This document shows, piece by piece, positions 1-8,689 of a stretch of DNA of 64,000 nt. The notes below the pieces were generated by a model that made no database searches, had not been told where the DNA came from, and worked only from the letters and a program-made list of their open reading frames with translations. Where the stretch lies: NCBI GenBank assembly GCA_015075555.1, contig JABTUD010000002.1, positions 992,001 through 1,056,000 of the forward strand, in the 5' to 3' direction. Within the stretch, counting starts at the first letter, position 1, and the number at the start of each line of letters is the position of its first letter. The position numbers were made by a program, and so were the translations under genes. The DNA comes from Thermoflexaceae bacterium (lineage in GTDB: Bacteria > Chloroflexota > Dehalococcoidia > Tepidiformales > Tepidiformaceae).

Positions 1-572
1 AGGGCCCGGCCGGCCCTGGCGATGCTCGGCGTGCGGGCGATTTCGCGGGCCTCGCTTTCGTTGAGGGAGACGAAGCCGGCCTGGCGCATGGTGAGACGCA
101 GCTCATCGAGGGCGCCGTCGATGAAGAACTTGATCGTGTCTACCATGGTGATGCGAGGAGCGGCGAGCGCACCCATGATGTTTCGCTGGAGCACGGGGTC
201 GCCAGCGGCAAGGAAGGCCGTGGAGGAGCCCTCCCAGCCGGGTGGAAGGCGGGGCTGCCAGCCGGCGTTGACGCCAAGCTCGGTGTAGAGGGTGTCGCGG
301 GTGTTCATATCGAAGTGGTAACGCCCACCCCAGCGGCTGGTCTTGCCGCCGGGGATGGTTTCAAGGCCGGCGAGGTCAATGCCGCGGCCTTCGAGCTTCT
401 GGCGCTCGGGGGTAGGGAAGTCATCGCCGATGGCGGCGAGGAGACGGACATCGGTGAAAAGCGCGCCGGCCAGGGCGGCGCAGGTGGCGGAGCCGCCGAG
501 GGAATCTCTCACCTTCGCGAAGGGCGTCTCAATCTCATCGATGGCAACCCAACCGGCAACGAGGAGGGTCAC
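1..572 (-). CDS. PfkB-family sugar/nucleoside kinase, 3' end outside window
   Basis: Only the N-terminal part (about 190 residues) lies in the window. It starts at a GTG that overlaps the stop of mtnP by four bases (GTGA), so the two are translationally coupled. The fold is that of PfkB/ribokinase kinases: an early beta strand (LLVAGWVAID), then SLGGSATCAALAGALF, the usual GG glycine pair that places the substrate, then LLAAIGDDFP. The C-terminal DTxGAGD motif would lie beyond the edge. Kinases of this family often sit beside MTA phosphorylase, but the substrate cannot be read from this piece. Confidence 0.8.
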   Translation of the reverse strand, partial: MTLLVAGWVAIDEIETPFAKVRDSLGGSATCAALAGALFTDVRLLAAIGDDFPTPERQKLEGRGIDLAGLETIPGGKTSRWGGRYHFDMNTRDTLYTELGVNAGWQPRLPPGWEGSSTAFLAAGDPVLQRNIMGALAAPRITMVDTIKFFIDGALDELRLTMRQAGFVSLNESEAREIARTPSIARAGRA

Positions 573-1444
573 GGCAGCACCCCCAGCCGGCGCGCAAGGA
601 TGGGGCCGAGCCGCTTGCGGGCCGCCTCATCGATAGCTTCTGGCGCGGTTACGAGCGCGGCATCGAGAGCGGTGTGGCAGGTGCAATCACCTTCGGGAAG
701 CCCATGGACGAGTTGACGAACGGCGGCGCGGCTCATTTCGACATTGCGCTGGAGGACTGCGAACACGGTCGCCGCATCTACAGCATCGTGGTCGTGGTGC
801 CATGCGTCGTAGTCAGTGACAGCGGCAAGGACGCTGTAGCAGAGCTCCGCCTCGCGCGCGAGGCGCGCCTCGGGAAGGGCGGTCATGCCCACGATATGGG
901 CACCCCAGGAGCGGAAGAGATGGCTCTCGGCACGTGTGCCGAAGGCGGGGCCTTCAATGACGACGTAGGTGGCGCCTTCGCTCACCGTGGCCCCGGCGCG
1001 GCGGGCAGCGGCGGCGACCGCGCTGCACAGCGAATCGCAGAAAGGGTCGGCCATGGCGATGTGGGCCACGACACCGTGGCCAAAGAAGGTGGCGGGACGC
1101 TGACCGGCCGTGCGATCGATGAGCTGGGCCGGCACGGCCATATCGCCGGGGTGATACCCCTCGTCGAGGCTCCCGACGGCGGAAACGGCGAGGACACGCC
1201 GCACGCCCAGGGACTTCAGAGCCCAGAAGTTGGCCCGCTGGGGGAGCTCCGACGGGAGGAGCGAATGGCCACGCCCGTGGCGGGCGAGAAAGGCCACGCG
1301 GCGTCCATCGAGGTTGCCCACGCGGATGGCATCGCTGGGAGCTCCGAAGGGGGTTTCGATCCTGATCTCTTCAACGCCACCGAGGCCGGGCATCTCATAG
1401 AAGCCCGAGCCGCCGATGACTGCGAGATTGATTGAACCTGGCAC
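569..1444 (-). CDS. mtnP: S-methyl-5'-thioadenosine phosphorylase
   Basis: A 291-residue protein of normal length for the PNP/MTAP family. It cleaves 5'-methylthioadenosine with phosphate to adenine and 5-methylthioribose-1-phosphate in the cytoplasm. Visible landmarks are the N-terminal IGGSGFY, a phosphate-site ARHGRGH (about residue 54), AVSAVGSL (about 87) and MTALPEARLARE followed by TDYDAW, where the Asp contacts the purine. The neighbour mtnA uses its sugar product and apt uses its adenine, so the block is a coherent salvage unit. MTA rather than inosine as substrate is inferred from these neighbours and the family motifs. Confidence 0.93.
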   Translation of the reverse strand: MPGSINLAVIGGSGFYEMPGLGGVEEIRIETPFGAPSDAIRVGNLDGRRVAFLARHGRGHSLLPSELPQRANFWALKSLGVRRVLAVSAVGSLDEGYHPGDMAVPAQLIDRTAGQRPATFFGHGVVAHIAMADPFCDSLCSAVAAAARRAGATVSEGATYVVIEGPAFGTRAESHLFRSWGAHIVGMTALPEARLAREAELCYSVLAAVTDYDAWHHDHDAVDAATVFAVLQRNVEMSRAAVRQLVHGLPEGDCTCHTALDAALVTAPEAIDEAARKRLGPILARRLGVLP

Positions 1445-1497
1445 GGCCGGCTGCTCTCTGGTGGAAGGGTTGGGTGCAGTTTAGCGGTTTGGCGTAC

Positions 1498-2532
1498 CTA
1501 TGGCTGCCGGAAGAGGTCCGCAATCGCAGCGTGGTATGGGGGACGGAGGACGCCATGCTCGGTGATGATGGCGGTGATGCAGGAGGCAGGGGTTACATCG
1601 AAAGCGGGGTTGTAGGCGTCGACCCCGTCAGGGCTCCAGCGAACCCCCGCGTATCCGCCCACTTCGGCGGGCGACCGGAACTCTATCGGGATCTCTGCGC
1701 CAGAGGGGCAGGCGGGGTCAAAGGTGGAGGTGGGGGCAGCGATGTAGAAGGGAACGGCGTGGCGCGCGGCAACGGCGGCAAGGCCGTAGGTGCCAACCTT
1801 GTTGGCGGTATCGCCATTGGCGGCAATCCGATCGGCGCCGGTGATCACAGCATGGACGATGCCGGAGGCGATGAGCGACGCGGCGGCAGTATCGGGCAGG
1901 AGCGTGCCAGGGATGCCCAGGCGGGTAAGCTCCCAGGCGGTGAGGCGGGCGCCCTGGAGGAGGGGGCGGGTCTCGGTGGCGAAGCAGCGGTCGATGCGCC
2001 CCAATGCGTGGGCTGTGGCGATGACGCCCAGGGCGGTGCCGATCCCGGCCGTCGCCAGCGCGCCTGTGTTGCAGTGGGTGAGCACCGATGCTGCCGGTGG
2101 GAGCAGGCCGGCTCCGAACCGTCCGATTGCCTGGTCTTCGGCCTGCCGCAAGGAGAGCATACGAATGGCGTTGTGCCAGAGGGCCTCGCGTCGCGATGGT
2201 GCATCGGGGCCGGCGACGCGGGCGAGTGCGAGCGCATCGCCAGTGGCGCGGCCCAGGTCCGTGGCCGTGGGGCGGGTCGCATTGATCTGGTGGGCGGCGC
2301 GGCTGAGGTCCTCGTCGGTGGCAGGGGTGGTCTCAGCGGCCATTGCCATCCCGGCGGCGCCGGCAAGGCCAAGCAGGGGGGCGCCACGCACACGAAGTTC
2401 GCGAATGGCCTCGCACACCGCGCTGATGTCGGAAAGGAGAAGACGCCGTTCTGCGAATGGGAGGGCGGTCTGATCGAGGATGTCGATGCCCCTGCCCGGG
2501 AGCAGGCGAATGGGCTCGATGGGGGCGGTCAC
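1498..2532 (-). CDS. mtnA: Methylthioribose-1-phosphate isomerase
   Basis: A 344-residue member of the eIF2B-alpha/beta/delta-like isomerase family. It converts 5-methylthioribose-1-phosphate to 5-methylthioribulose-1-phosphate in methionine salvage. The sequence shows IRELRVRGAPLLGLAGA near residue 45, SVLTHCNTGALAT near 150 (catalytic Cys region) and ITGADRIAANGDTANKVGTYGLA near 235 with the catalytic Asp. It ends 53 bases before mtnP on the same strand and is probably cotranscribed with it. The later steps of the pathway (mtnB, C, D) are not in the window. Confidence 0.95.
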   Translation of the reverse strand: MTAPIEPIRLLPGRGIDILDQTALPFAERRLLLSDISAVCEAIRELRVRGAPLLGLAGAAGMAMAAETTPATDEDLSRAAHQINATRPTATDLGRATGDALALARVAGPDAPSRREALWHNAIRMLSLRQAEDQAIGRFGAGLLPPAASVLTHCNTGALATAGIGTALGVIATAHALGRIDRCFATETRPLLQGARLTAWELTRLGIPGTLLPDTAAASLIASGIVHAVITGADRIAANGDTANKVGTYGLAAVAARHAVPFYIAAPTSTFDPACPSGAEIPIEFRSPAEVGGYAGVRWSPDGVDAYNPAFDVTPASCITAIITEHGVLRPPYHAAIADLFRQP

Positions 2533-2583
2533 GAACTCAGTCTAGTACGAAGCGGCTGGAAGAGCCGCAGACCGGGCTGTTGT

Positions 2584-3048
2584 TCAGCTCGCGCCGGCGG
2601 ATGTGGTCCTGACGGAGGCCTCGAGTGTCTCCAGGTCGCGCTGGAGGCGGTCACGCGTGGGGCGGTCGACGCTGGCAAGCAGGCTGGAAACGTGAACCAG
2701 GAGGCGCCCTTCGATGGCCCGGACAATCTCCGTGCCGGACGCGGTTAGCTGAAGGCGGACGGCGCGGCGGTCCTCCAGGTCGCGCAGGCGCAGGACGTGG
2801 CCGGCCCGTTCGAGGCGGTCGAGCACGCCGGTAACGGTCTGCGATTGCTGTGAGAGGAAATCGGCCACAAGACGGGGCTGGGGGCGGTCGAAGGAATCGA
2901 TGGCGAGGAGGGTGACGGCCTGGATAAAGGTGACGCCGTGTTCCTGCACCAGGCGCCGGTCGAGCTCGCGGACGAAGGCGTTGGTGGTGCGGTAGAGGCC
3001 AGCGACGAGGTCAAGCTCGTGCGTTGCTCCGATGCTGGTGGTAACCAT
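2584..3048 (-). CDS. MarR-family transcriptional regulator
   Basis: A 154-residue winged-helix protein of standard MarR length. The helix-turn-helix and wing lie at about residues 55-105 (VADFLSQQSQTVTGVLDRLERAGHV, then DLEDRRAVRLQLTASG, with the usual DxRxxxLxLTxxG pattern). It lies between apt and mtnA, and an AT-rich promoter region precedes it. A TTGACA hexamer sits at about 3144-3149 on the minus strand, without a convincing -10 box. Ligand and targets are unknown. A 14-base motif in its upstream region recurs before the alpha/beta hydrolase gene at 8690-9544, which makes that gene a possible target. Confidence 0.88.
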   Translation of the reverse strand: MVTTSIGATHELDLVAGLYRTTNAFVRELDRRLVQEHGVTFIQAVTLLAIDSFDRPQPRLVADFLSQQSQTVTGVLDRLERAGHVLRLRDLEDRRAVRLQLTASGTEIVRAIEGRLLVHVSSLLASVDRPTRDRLQRDLETLEASVRTTSAGAS

Positions 3049-3124
3049 GGCGGCATTGTAACACGTTTATCCCAAACCGCGATGCATTCCCGCACCAAAT
3101 GCTATGGCTTTGTGGATTTAGCGC

Positions 3125-3138
3125 TAGATCAACTTCGT
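3125..3138. promoter_or_regulatory. 14-base motif, copy 1 (possible operator)
   Basis: TAGATCAACTTCGT lies in the apt/marR intergenic region upstream of the MarR gene. The identical 14 bases occur at 9556-9569, just upstream of the alpha/beta hydrolase start. Next to this copy the half TCAACTTC occurs again about 16 bases away (3144-3151), giving a direct repeat. This could be a MarR operator; the assignment is inference from position and repetition only. Confidence 0.3.
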
Positions 3139-3171
3139 ATATTGTCAACTTCCGGGCGGCAGGTGCATCGC

Positions 3172-3684
3172 TCAGTAGCGGATGATGCTGAAGGCGTCGT
3201 AGCCGCTGAGGGCTGCGCGGCCATTGAGCGCCTCGAGCTCCACGACAAAGCCGAACCCGGCCACCACGCCACCGATGAGCTCGACGAGCTTGGCGGAGGC
3301 GCGAGCGGTGCCGCCGGTGGCGAGAAGGTCATCGACGATGTAGGCCCGCTGGCCGTTCGTGAGGGCGTCGGCGTGGATATCCAGCTGGCTATCGCCGTAT
3401 TCGAGTGAGTACTCCACGGACATGTGTGCGGCAGGGAGCTTGCCCGGCTTTCGCACAGGAATGAAGGGGAGGCGCATGCGGTCGGCGAGCGGGCCGCCGA
3501 ACAGGAACCCACGCGATTCGATGCCCACGATCGCGCCCGGACGGGCGCCGGTGGCGTTCGCCTGCAGCTGGTCCAGCACCCCGGTGAAGGCGGCGGTATT
3601 GGCCAGGAGCGGGGTGATATCGCGGAAGAGGATCCCCGGGCGGGGAAAGCCGGGCACGTCGCGGATGAGCGATTTGAGGTCCAT
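3172..3684 (-). CDS. apt: Adenine phosphoribosyltransferase
   Basis: A 170-residue type I phosphoribosyltransferase that makes AMP from adenine and PRPP. It has the APT N-terminus DVPGFPRPGILFRDITPLL, the family segment IVGIESRGFLFGGPLA, and the PRPP loop AYIVDDLLATGGT at about residue 115. The ATG at 3684 was chosen over one 24 bases upstream because APT proteins begin just before this LKSLIRDVPGFP stretch. The product fits the mtnP cluster: MTA phosphorylase releases adenine, which this enzyme recovers. Confidence 0.95.
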   Translation of the reverse strand: MDLKSLIRDVPGFPRPGILFRDITPLLANTAAFTGVLDQLQANATGARPGAIVGIESRGFLFGGPLADRMRLPFIPVRKPGKLPAAHMSVEYSLEYGDSQLDIHADALTNGQRAYIVDDLLATGGTARASAKLVELIGGVVAGFGFVVELEALNGRAALSGYDAFSIIRY

Positions 3685-3745
3685 GGCGCGCATTCTAGTA
3701 CGCGGCACGGAGCACGCTCATCCGCGGACGGCCGGTGACCGCCGG

Positions 3746-4990
3746 TCAGGCGGCGGGGAGGAATTCAAGCGGGTCCCACCGGGCGCCCAGAAGGGGTTCC
3801 GACGGCGCCCCGAGCCAGCGTTCGATGACGGTGGCGTAGACGCGGCGGAAGTCCGTGGTGAAGGGCACGTTGCCGTTGTCGACCAGCTTCTTGAGGTCGG
3901 GCGGGTCGCCGTAGAGGCCGCGACGCACGCCATCGCCGAGGGCGAAGAGGACGCTTGCGGCGCCGTGGTCGGTGCCACCGCTGGCGTTTTCCTGGACGCG
4001 CCGGCCGAACTCGCTCCAGGTGAGCACGAGCACGTCCTGCGCTTTTCCCTGTGCGGCAAGGTCGTTGTAGAAGGCCGTGAGGCCCTGGTCGAGCTCCTGC
4101 ATGAGGCGGGGGTGGTCAGTCGCCTGGCTGGAATGCGTGTCAAAGCCGCCGAGGGTGATGTGCCCGACACGCATGCCGAGGCCACCGACGATGACCTCGG
4201 CAAGGAGCGAGAGGCCCGATGCGAACGAGGTCCTGGGGTATTCGACGGCCGGCTTGTAGAGCTGTGCCGCCTCTGCCAGCTGCTTCGAGCTCTCTACGGC
4301 GCTGTCGACGGTGGTTTCGAGGAGGACGCCGTAGGGTGAGGCGGATGGGTACTGTTCGTACAGCTTGAGCAGGGTGGCCGAGCGTGGGTCGGAACCATCC
4401 CCAGCCTTCATGCGCACTTTGAAGGCATAGTCGGCCACATTGCGTACGGAGGGTATGGGGACGCTTGCTGAGCGCATCTCCGCGGGGGTGGAGGTGCCGA
4501 CGTTGAAGCCAAGGAATGGGTCATGCTGCTGCGATTCGAGCTCCTCAAGGGTGCGGCCAAGCCAGCCGTACTGGAAGCTGAGCCCGGGGTCGCCGGCCTG
4601 CCAGATGGCCATGGACTTGAAGTGGCTGTAGTCCTGGCCGGGATAGCCGACTCCGCGAACGGCAGCGAACTTGCCCGCGTCCCAGAGCCCTTTGAGCCCG
4701 GTGAGGTTCGGGTGCAGGCCGAAGCCGGATTCGAGGGGCAGGGCCGATTCATCGGGCACGCCAAGGGCCTTGCGGGCGGAACGGTAGGCCGAATCACCGA
4801 CCGGGATGAGCGTGTTGAGGCCATCGTTGCCTCCTGCGAGTTGGACCAGCACGAGCACTTTGCCGTTGCTGGCCGCAGCGTAGGCGGGATTCTGGGCGGC
4901 GAAGGCAAGGGAGCCCTTGAGGAGCGGGCTGGCGACCGTCCCGATGCTGACGAGGGCCGTGCCCCTGATGAAGTTCCTGCGCGAAAGCAT
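3746..4990 (-). CDS. DUF1501 protein with Tat signal
   Basis: A 414-residue protein of the DUF1501 family, an alkaline-phosphatase-superfamily fold. The N-terminus reads SRRNFIRG followed by a hydrophobic stretch and an Ala-rich cleavage region (FAAQ), a twin-arginine export signal. The conserved LVLVQLAGGNDGLNTLIPVGD block follows at about residue 45, and HITLGGFDTHSSQ and LVLTWSEFGRRVQENASGGTDHGAA lie in the C-terminal third. It lies 11 bases after the DUF1800 gene, the usual partner. Biochemical function of the pair is not established; they are probably exported, folded together or sequentially. Confidence 0.9.
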   Translation of the reverse strand: MLSRRNFIRGTALVSIGTVASPLLKGSLAFAAQNPAYAAASNGKVLVLVQLAGGNDGLNTLIPVGDSAYRSARKALGVPDESALPLESGFGLHPNLTGLKGLWDAGKFAAVRGVGYPGQDYSHFKSMAIWQAGDPGLSFQYGWLGRTLEELESQQHDPFLGFNVGTSTPAEMRSASVPIPSVRNVADYAFKVRMKAGDGSDPRSATLLKLYEQYPSASPYGVLLETTVDSAVESSKQLAEAAQLYKPAVEYPRTSFASGLSLLAEVIVGGLGMRVGHITLGGFDTHSSQATDHPRLMQELDQGLTAFYNDLAAQGKAQDVLVLTWSEFGRRVQENASGGTDHGAASVLFALGDGVRRGLYGDPPDLKKLVDNGNVPFTTDFRRVYATVIERWLGAPSEPLLGARWDPLEFLPAA

Positions 4991-5001
4991 GGCCGCGCCT
5001 C

Positions 5002-6660
5002 CTAGATGAGCTGGTATTCGGGGCTGGCGAGCACCAGGTAGGCCACGGCGGCGGCTCTTTCCTGGGCGTTGGCGATGGTTCGCGCGTGAGCATAGAGCGC
5101 CTCGCGAGATTCGGTGGGGACGTTGCCATCGACGAGCACATGCAGCGCCCGGTCAACGACTTCCTCGGGAGTGGCAGCCCCGGCAAGGGCGGGAAGGACA
5201 AGCGGCTGGCCACGCACCCCGAAGAGGAACTGGTCGAGGAAGTTCACACGGGCAAAGAAAGTGCTGGAGGATAGCCAGGCGGCGCCGCCGGGCCAGCCGG
5301 CGACGTTCGGCGGCTCGAAGAGGATCTGATCCATGCCAACGTAGGCCTTCTCGTTGAAGGAGGTGTTCGGGATATTGGTTATCTCAAGCGCGCGGATTGC
5401 GCCCACCATGAATTCGACCGGACTGCGAACGAAGGCGCGGTAGGATCGCTCGGAGTAGAACTCGTCGCTCACCAGGATGGCGCGAACGATGGCGCGGATG
5501 TCGTGGCCGCTGTCGTCCCAGACCTTGAGGAGGGCCTCGATCGTTTTGTCGTCCGGGCCCGGGTGAGCGAGCTCCATGAAGAGGCGGCGGCAGATGAAAC
5601 GCCCGGCAGCCGGCTGCTCCATGATGATGTCGACGATGTCGTCGCCATCCCAGGGACCGGTCTTGCCAAGGAACGTCTTCTGGCCGTAGTCATGCTGGCG
5701 GCCAACGAAGATGAACTTCGGGTTCCATTCATCCACGAGGCGGTGCTCGATTTCGCGACGCTCTTCGCGCGAGAGAGTGTTGAGGTTGACCGGTGGTTTC
5801 GCCGGGGGATTGAAGCGCCACCCGGTGAATGCGCGAGCGCTTTCGCGCACGTCATCCTCCGTGTAGTTGCCGACGCCGAGCGTGAACAGCTCCATTAGCT
5901 CCCGGGCGTAGTTCTCGTTCGGGTGCTCCTTTGTGCTGTCGACTGTGTCGAGGTAGTAGAGCATGGCCGGGTCGTGGCTAACGGCCTTGACGAGCGTGTC
6001 ATACCTGGGCAGGGCGTTGGAGCGGAAGAGCTCGTTCTGGATGACCATGAGCTTGGAGCGCTGACCACCGATCTTGCTGACCTGGCTGGTCAGGAGGCCG
6101 TGCCAGATGAAGGTCATACGCTCTTCGAGCGGACAGGCTGTGAAGGCCATTCGAAGCAGCCACCAGCGCTGGAGGTCGCGGGGGCTGTCGACGAGGTTGA
6201 GGTTCAGGGCCGCGAGGATTGAATCGAGCGCGGAGTTGTCGACCGAGGCGTAGTTGAGGAGGCGGTCGGCAGCCTGCTCGCGGGAGAGGGCAGCGAATTC
6301 GGCGATCTGGGCGCTGGTGCCACCGAGCCCCGCGCGTCGGAGGAGGTGCGCTGCGCGGCGCTCCGGGTCCTCGATTGGGCGGTCCAGGTCAGCGGCGGAG
6401 GTGGTGGTGGCGGGCTGCTTGCCGCCGCCGCCATTGTTCACACCGCCGCCAGGGCCCGGTGGAGCCTGGCCGTCATTCGACTGGAGGCCGAAGGTTACGG
6501 CGGCTCCAGCTGCGCCAGCGGCAGCGATGGCGGCGCCGCTGGCGAGGATGGCGCGGCGGGTGGCCGAACGGCGAAGGAAGGGCGCTGTTGAAGGCAGTTG
6601 CTGTCCCTGGTCCACGATGCAACCCCGCGGCTGGTGTGATGGGCAAGGACCCTCACGCAT
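5002..6660 (-). CDS. DUF1800 protein with Tat-like signal
   Basis: A 552-residue member of the DUF1800 family. Near residues 28-55 it has RRSATRRAILASG followed by an Ala-rich hydrophobic segment, resembling a Tat signal though not a perfect SRRxFLK. A Gly/Gln/Asn linker follows. The domain body begins AAHLLRRAGLGGTSAQ and includes LYYLDTVDSTKEHPNENYARELMELFTLG, a hallmark of the family, and PPNVAGWPGG near the C-terminus. It is transcribed just before the DUF1501 gene. The start is uncertain: a later ATG is absent before the signal, so the full length is kept. Confidence 0.88.
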   Translation of the reverse strand: MREGPCPSHQPRGCIVDQGQQLPSTAPFLRRSATRRAILASGAAIAAAGAAGAAVTFGLQSNDGQAPPGPGGGVNNGGGGKQPATTTSAADLDRPIEDPERRAAHLLRRAGLGGTSAQIAEFAALSREQAADRLLNYASVDNSALDSILAALNLNLVDSPRDLQRWWLLRMAFTACPLEERMTFIWHGLLTSQVSKIGGQRSKLMVIQNELFRSNALPRYDTLVKAVSHDPAMLYYLDTVDSTKEHPNENYARELMELFTLGVGNYTEDDVRESARAFTGWRFNPPAKPPVNLNTLSREERREIEHRLVDEWNPKFIFVGRQHDYGQKTFLGKTGPWDGDDIVDIIMEQPAAGRFICRRLFMELAHPGPDDKTIEALLKVWDDSGHDIRAIVRAILVSDEFYSERSYRAFVRSPVEFMVGAIRALEITNIPNTSFNEKAYVGMDQILFEPPNVAGWPGGAAWLSSSTFFARVNFLDQFLFGVRGQPLVLPALAGAATPEEVVDRALHVLVDGNVPTESREALYAHARTIANAQERAAAVAYLVLASPEYQLI

Positions 6661-6723
6661 GGTATGGCATTTGCGGTACCGGAGGTGACGGCACGAATCA
6701 CCGATTTTCGAAAAGTGACGTGC

Positions 6724-8682
6724 CTATAACCCAAGACCGCGCAGGAAGGCGCCGCTGTCCGGTTCGCGTCCGAGAAAGCCGCGGACAAGATCGTCACCAT
6801 CCAGCGAGCCGCCGCGTTCGAGGACGCGCTGGCGATATTCGCGACCGATGGCCGGGTTTAGCGGGCCCGCCTTTTCGAAGCGCGTGTACATGTCATCGCC
6901 AAAGACGTGAGACCAGAGATAGCCGTAATACCCGGCGTCGTAGCCGAAGAGGTGACCGAAGCCGGACTGGAAGTGTGTCCCGGGGATGTGCGGGAAGCCG
7001 GTGATCGCATGAAGCTCGTGCACAGCCTTCGTGCTGTCGCCATCGAAGCCGGGGGAATGGAAGGCGAAGTCGAGGGTGGCGAAGAAGAGCTGCCTCAGAG
7101 TGAGGACGCCTGAATCCAGGTTCTTCGCGGCGACCATGGCCTCAATGAGGCTGCCGGGGAGAGGTTCGCCGGTCTGGTGATGGCGGGCGAAGCTCTGCAG
7201 GACAGCCGGTTCCCAGCACCAGTGCTCGAGCATCTGCGATGGGGCTTCAACGAAGTCGCGCTCTGTGGAAGTCCCGGAGAAGCGCGCCCGGCGCGCGCGA
7301 GTGAGCGTCTGGTGGAGGATGTGGCCGAACTCGTGGAAGAGAGTGATAACTTCGGAGTGGCGCAGCAGGGACGGCTGCGAGGCGGAGGGCTTTGTAAAGT
7401 TGGCGACAATGGCGCTCTCGGGCTGCTGGTAGCGGCCTCCGGACAGTTCGCGGCCGCGGCGAAGGGTGAAGGCGGCGGCGTGGCTGTACTTGTTCGGCCG
7501 GGGGAAGAGGTCCATGTGGAAGCGGGCGAAGGGGGCCGCTCCGCCCTGGTCGTAGATGTCGAAGGTACGGACGTCAGGGTGCCAGGTGCGGGCGCCGGAC
7601 ACGGGCTCGTAGCGGAGGCCGAGGAGGTCCTGCGTGATGCGGAAGAGGCCATCGAGGCAGGCATCGAGGGGGAAGTACTGCGCCACCTCGAACTCGTCGA
7701 CGGCGAACTTGGTCTTGAGAAGGCGGTTGTGGTAAAAGCGCCAGTCCCAGATGTTCAGCTCGTCGCCGCCGGAGTGTTCGCGGCGGGCAGCGCGCAGGCT
7801 GTCCATGTCGGCCGCCATCTTCGCCGCGAGCTTCGAGCGGAGGTCGGAGAGGAATTCGTCGACGGCCTGGCGGCGCTTTGCCATGCGGACCTCGACCACG
7901 TACGCGGCCCAGGAGTCGTAACCAAGGAGGGCGGCGATACGCTGGCGAACGGCGATTGCTTCTTCCAGGCGGGCGACGTTTTCGGGGCCGCCCTTGCACT
8001 GGTCCTTCGTGAAGAGTTCGCGGCGGAGGTCTTCGCGTTCGGCGTTGGCCATGAAAGGCTGGATCTCGGGGTAGTCGAGTGAGACGCGGTAGCGGGTTTG
8101 GCCGCCGGCTTCGACCGTCTTCAAGGAGTCGATCCAGGAGGGGGGCATCCCGGCCAGGTCGTCACGTAGTACATCGATGCCGTCATCCCAGTCGTCGATG
8201 GCGTTGCGGAACTGGGTGCCGAGTTCGACAAGGCGGTCGAAGAGAGAGCGCACCTCGGCGCGCTCTTCCGGCGGCAGTTCGAAGCCGTTGCGGCGGTAGT
8301 CACGCAGCTCGAACTGGAGGTAGCGGGCGTCCTCGCCGGTGAGAGCAGCGGCCTCGGGCTTGGCGGCGGCCTCTTTCACCGCGTTGTAGAGGTCCTCGCG
8401 GAAGGAAAGGGCGACCATGTACTTGTCGAGCTTTTCGTCCCACTCGCGGGCAGCTTCGCGGAGGGCATCGTTGGGCGTGACGTAGGCCATGAAGGCGTAG
8501 GCGCCCGAGGCGATGCTCACGGGCTCGATGGCTTCTTCGAGGGCGAGGAGGGTGTTGGCGTAGGTCCGCTCGGCGGCAGGGATAGCGGCGATGCGCGCTA
8601 CTTGCTCGTCGCAGGTGCGCATCGCCGATTCGCAGGCGGTGGCGAGGTTCTCGGGGGTGAGGCTGGCGAAATCGATGGGCAT
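6724..8682 (-). CDS. M3-family zinc metallopeptidase (oligoendopeptidase type)
   Basis: About 652 residues, typical of cytosolic thimet/oligoendopeptidase A-like enzymes that degrade short peptides. The zinc site FHEFGHILHQTL lies at about residue 450, with the third ligand expected in the following FVEAPSQMLEHW (Glu in EAPSQ). The C-terminal SGFGHLFGYDAGYYGYLWSHVFGDDMY segment is also characteristic of the family. The start is set at the ATG at 8682 (MPIDFASLTPEN), because an upstream extension would lie inside the alpha/beta hydrolase gene. The 7-base gap to that gene suggests cotranscription. Confidence 0.93.
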   Translation of the reverse strand: MPIDFASLTPENLATACESAMRTCDEQVARIAAIPAAERTYANTLLALEEAIEPVSIASGAYAFMAYVTPNDALREAAREWDEKLDKYMVALSFREDLYNAVKEAAAKPEAAALTGEDARYLQFELRDYRRNGFELPPEERAEVRSLFDRLVELGTQFRNAIDDWDDGIDVLRDDLAGMPPSWIDSLKTVEAGGQTRYRVSLDYPEIQPFMANAEREDLRRELFTKDQCKGGPENVARLEEAIAVRQRIAALLGYDSWAAYVVEVRMAKRRQAVDEFLSDLRSKLAAKMAADMDSLRAARREHSGGDELNIWDWRFYHNRLLKTKFAVDEFEVAQYFPLDACLDGLFRITQDLLGLRYEPVSGARTWHPDVRTFDIYDQGGAAPFARFHMDLFPRPNKYSHAAAFTLRRGRELSGGRYQQPESAIVANFTKPSASQPSLLRHSEVITLFHEFGHILHQTLTRARRARFSGTSTERDFVEAPSQMLEHWCWEPAVLQSFARHHQTGEPLPGSLIEAMVAAKNLDSGVLTLRQLFFATLDFAFHSPGFDGDSTKAVHELHAITGFPHIPGTHFQSGFGHLFGYDAGYYGYLWSHVFGDDMYTRFEKAGPLNPAIGREYRQRVLERGGSLDGDDLVRGFLGREPDSGAFLRGLGL

Positions 8683-8689
8683 GTGGGGG

